Source of the DNA: Candidatus Obscuribacterales bacterium
GTDB lineage: Bacteria; Cyanobacteriota; Vampirovibrionia; Obscuribacterales; Obscuribacteraceae
DNA length: 64,000 nt
Assembly (NCBI GenBank): GCA_020634035.1
Contig: JACKCM010000004.1
Location: 620,001-684,000 of the forward strand
Direction: 5' to 3'
Below, one piece after another: positions 61,434 to 64,000 of this stretch. A program made the position numbers and the translations under genes. The number at the start of each line of letters is the position of its first letter. Positions within the stretch are counted from its first letter, which is position 1. Under the pieces are notes generated by a model that worked only from the letters and a program-made list of their open reading frames with translations, had not been told where the DNA came from and made no database searches.

Positions 61434-62627
61434 ATGGAAGTTAGCAGTGTCGCAGTGGTTGGTGCCGGCACCATGGGGGCATCCATAGCAGTTGCTCTCG
61501 CCAGTCACGGCTTCGATGTCATTCTCAAAGAGGTGAACGAGGAGCTTCTTCAAAAGGGCATCGAGAACATCGATCGCATTAACCAGAAACGCGAAGCCAA
61601 GGGGATGTCGGCCGAGGCTCTTTTGGCCGAGCGAAACAGAATCACCCTTACCACCAGTTTCGATGATTTTTCAGAAGTGGATCTCGCCATTGAAGCAGTA
61701 CCTGAAAAAATCGAGATCAAAGAGAAGGTTTTTCGTGAACTAGATGAATATTGCAACGTCAATGCCATTCTCGCCACCAACACCTCCAGCCTTTCAATCA
61801 GCCAGATAGGCGCGTTTACTATGCGGCCCGACAAAGTGATCGGACTTCATTTTTTCAATCCGGCTCATCTTATGAAGCTTGTGGAAGTGATACCGGGTTT
61901 GGAGACATCAGAAGAAACAGTAGAGACCTGTCTTGAGCTTGGAAGAGCCCTGGGCAAGCTGGCTGTAAGGGTCGATGAATGTCCTTCTTTTCTGGTCAAT
62001 CGCCTGCTTGGCCGCTATATGAACGAATCTCTCTGGTGCCTTTCAGAAGGTCTTGCCACCATCGAAGAGATCGATAAAGCTGCAGCAGACTATGTCGTAC
62101 CGATAGGACCCCTTGCGCTGCGCGATATGAACGGTGCCGATATCGGTCTTGCCGTTTGTCGTTTCAATCATCAAGAATACGGTCCTCGTTATGCTGTTCC
62201 TGATATTCTCGAAAGTATGGTCGAGCGCAATCTTTTGGGTCGCAAGACCGGCAAGGGCTTTTATCTCTATGATCCGGACACGCGCAAGAAAACCGGACCC
62301 AATCCCGAGATAGATGAATTTATCAAAGGGAAAAAGAAAAAATCCAAAGTGAAAAAAATGGACTTCAAAGTAGAGCAGCTTTTCTTGCCGATGATCAATG
62401 AAGCCTTTCTTGCTCTGCAAGAGAGAGTCTGTAATCCTCAGGATCTAGACCCTGCTCTGATGGCAGGTTTAGGGATGCGTCGGGGGCCGCTGCGGCTTGC
62501 CCATGATATAGGTTTGCCTGAATGTCTTTCGATGATCGAACAGAACTTCGAACTCTATGGAGAGCGTTATCGACCGGCGCCTCTATTGAAGCGTTTTGTC
62601 CATGCTCGCAAAGACCTTTTGATTTAG
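61434..62627 (+). CDS. 3-hydroxyacyl-CoA dehydrogenase
   Basis: 397 residues from ATG 61434 (AGAGGAG upstream). Oxidises 3-hydroxyacyl-CoA with NAD, or the reverse, in beta-oxidation or butanoate-type metabolism. Rossmann motif VAVVGAGTMG at residues 6-15, NTSSLSISQIG, catalytic His in LHFFNPAHLMKLVEV near 138, and two C-terminal 3HCDH helical domains (SFLVNRLLGRYMNE; LFLPMINEAFLALQ). There is no fused enoyl-CoA hydratase, so it is closer to PaaH/Hbd length plus one extra 3HCDH_C unit than to FadB. Stop codon overlaps the convergent EamA gene by 4 bp. Confidence 0.92.
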   Translation: MEVSSVAVVGAGTMGASIAVALASHGFDVILKEVNEELLQKGIENIDRINQKREAKGMSAEALLAERNRITLTTSFDDFSEVDLAIEAVPEKIEIKEKVFRELDEYCNVNAILATNTSSLSISQIGAFTMRPDKVIGLHFFNPAHLMKLVEVIPGLETSEETVETCLELGRALGKLAVRVDECPSFLVNRLLGRYMNESLWCLSEGLATIEEIDKAAADYVVPIGPLALRDMNGADIGLAVCRFNHQEYGPRYAVPDILESMVERNLLGRKTGKGFYLYDPDTRKKTGPNPEIDEFIKGKKKKSKVKKMDFKVEQLFLPMINEAFLALQERVCNPQDLDPALMAGLGMRRGPLRLAHDIGLPECLSMIEQNFELYGERYRPAPLLKRFVHARKDLLI

Positions 62628-63541
62628 GACCGAGCCCGTTTCAGATAGGCCACAGCCTTGACCAGCTTCTCCCGGGGAAGCTGAGAGAGTAGCAGACCGG
62701 AGAGCGCCACCAGCGCACCCAGGGTTTCGTGGGGATAGACTTTTGCACCCAGAAAGATGACGCTAAAAGTTCCTGCCACAAGAGGACAGAGCAAAACCCA
62801 TAAGGACGAAGCACCGGCGCCCAGGTGTTTGATTGCCCAGTGCCACAGGGGATGACCGACCAGTATAGGTAGGATGGCAGACCCCAGGATAAGGCTCCAG
62901 TCGGCGATGGTGACAGCCGACCAGGATTGAGCCAGGAGACTGCCCAGGCAGAACGGAGTGATCATCAGAGCGCTCAGGGTCATGATCCAGAAGAGAAGCA
63001 AAATCGGATGATAGTGACGGACCAGTCTGCCGACCATGACCGTGTGGATGCTCGCCATTACAGCTGCAGCCAGGGCCATGCCTTCACCGCCCTGGGTGGT
63101 CAGGGTGCCGGTGAAGCAGCCCTGAAAAATCAAGAGACCGGTGATACAGATGAATGCTCCCAGCCAGCGAGCCCCGGTGACGGTCTCGTAGCGCATCACC
63201 GCACAGATGGCCAGGGTGGCAATCGGGCTGGTGGCACCTATCAAAGATGAAGCAAAGGCGCTGGTGTGGTCGAGGGCGATATAGCCGAGCAATTGTGGAA
63301 TGCCGAAGCCCAACAGGCTGGCTGCCAGAAGCTGTTTGAGGGTGCCTTCTTTTAATTCGATTTTGTGGCCGGTGAAACGGGCCAGCAGATAGACCAGGGG
63401 GAGAAGAGTGAGAAAACGAGTCCCTAAGTAAGCCACCGGTGAAATATGCTGATAGAGCGCTTTGACCGCCACAGTATTGAGACCCCAGATCAGGACGACC
63501 AGGGCTAGCGATATCGGGACTAGAACAGAGTGGCTTCGCAT
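62624..63541 (-). CDS. EamA/DMT-family transporter
   Basis: 305 residues with about ten hydrophobic helices in two EamA repeats, beginning ISLALVVLIWGLNTVAVKAL (the typical WGxNxxxxK start of the family) and a second repeat with HPLWHWAIKHLGAGASS. Drug/metabolite transporter superfamily, substrate not predictable. ATG at 63541. Confidence 0.88.
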   Translation of the reverse strand: MRSHSVLVPISLALVVLIWGLNTVAVKALYQHISPVAYLGTRFLTLLPLVYLLARFTGHKIELKEGTLKQLLAASLLGFGIPQLLGYIALDHTSAFASSLIGATSPIATLAICAVMRYETVTGARWLGAFICITGLLIFQGCFTGTLTTQGGEGMALAAAVMASIHTVMVGRLVRHYHPILLLFWIMTLSALMITPFCLGSLLAQSWSAVTIADWSLILGSAILPILVGHPLWHWAIKHLGAGASSLWVLLCPLVAGTFSVIFLGAKVYPHETLGALVALSGLLLSQLPREKLVKAVAYLKRARS

Positions 63542-63635
63542 GAGGATAAGATACCACCGGTTGGGGTCTCAGCTCATACGAAGCCGGAAAAATTCAAGTT
63601 ATATTTCGGCTGGCTCTTTTGAGTCCGATCTCAGA

Positions 63636-64000
63636 TCAAGGACCGCCCAGGGGAGGAAGAGATGAGGTCGGACCATAGGCCGGCACCAGGCTGGTGATGT
63701 CTACTATGGTAGAGCCTCGGTTCTCTGCCGGGGAGCCAGCGTTTACCGCGTAGCTCTGTTCGGTCCAGGTGCGTGGCCGGATTGTTGTAGCTGTTATCGG
63801 CGCTGACAGCTGGGTGTCGTTGACGAACTGCGGGTCGACCAGCTCCGGGGCGAGCGCCTGGGTGTTGCCGGTCACCCTGAACTGGATGTTGCCGCCACCG
63901 TTCACGTTCTGTCCTGCTGCCACATGGATAGAGCCGCCATAGACTATCGAATTACGCACCCTGACCGAGCCGTTGCCATTGGTCGAAATCTGGTAGAGCT
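63636..64000 (-). CDS. C-terminal part of a parallel beta-helix repeat protein, truncated by the window
   Basis: The minus-strand frame is open through the right edge, so only the last 121 residues are seen. The sequence shows beta-helix style turns (VRNSIVYGGSIHVAAGQNV, GGNIQFRVTGN) followed by DPQFVND and AGSPAENRG, the usual terminal cap of right-handed parallel beta-helix proteins. Such proteins are often large and surface-exposed; enzyme activity cannot be judged from this fragment. Confidence 0.7.
   Translation of the reverse strand, partial: LYQISTNGNGSVRVRNSIVYGGSIHVAAGQNVNGGGNIQFRVTGNTQALAPELVDPQFVNDTQLSAPITATTIRPRTWTEQSYAVNAGSPAENRGSTIVDITSLVPAYGPTSSLPPLGGP

Overview
The window looks like a chromosomal segment of an uncultured bacterium from the non-photosynthetic sister lineage of Cyanobacteria (Melainabacteria/Vampirovibrionia, perhaps Obscuribacterales). 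That placement is an inference. It rests on a cyanobacterial-style MnmA (CCDxGMVDAA region), a long-form HPF, many exported TPR proteins, and lipoprotein machinery together with a periplasmic RND pump, which point to a diderm envelope. No rRNA, tRNA, CRISPR array, integrase or insertion sequence was recognised.

Layout. 1-29.5 kb is mostly housekeeping: the 3' end of a methionine gamma-lyase-family gene, prs, an MBL hydrolase, a tandem MshEN-like protein, secreted repeat and TPR proteins, a parvulin lipoprotein next to mfd, mnmA, an amidase, thpR, hpf, a 1263-residue TPR protein, lgt, radA, uvrC and rarA. 29.6-30.9 kb holds a coiled-coil gene and an AT-rich, hairpin-rich non-coding stretch of about 690 bp. 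30.9-54.4 kb is an accessory-looking, single-direction block. 54.5-64 kb returns to ordinary genes: a heavy-metal RND pump, an oligopeptide ABC ATPase, a 3-hydroxyacyl-CoA dehydrogenase, an EamA transporter, and the end of a beta-helix protein.

The 30.9-54.4 kb block is the most interesting part. I read it as a divergent type IV secretion system (T4SS). It has two almost identical VirB2/TrbC-like pilin genes, a 2180-residue VirB6/TrbL-like membrane protein with a long repetitive extension, a VirB3-like protein, a VirB4 ATPase, a TraE/VirB8-like protein, a VirD4/TraG-like coupling ATPase with a C-terminal zinc ribbon, a replication-relaxation-type winged-helix protein, and an exported lysozyme-like protein with an NlpC/CHAP-like C-terminus. 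Five exported Pro/Gly/Gln-rich proteins of unknown function, in paralogous pairs, are interleaved with the pilins. No relaxase, VirB11, or VirB7/VirB9/VirB10 outer-membrane core is recognisable.

Several promoter regions of the block share short exact motifs: a 17-mer with a GGAATTCC core about 80 bp before two start codons, an 18-mer with a G6 run in inverted orientation near both ends, and a GGGGAATTCCCC palindrome. This suggests one regulator controls the whole block. The pilins differ almost only at synonymous sites, so both copies are under selection to stay the same protein.

All calls come from reading the sequence. Family names rest on recognised motifs and have not been checked by database search.
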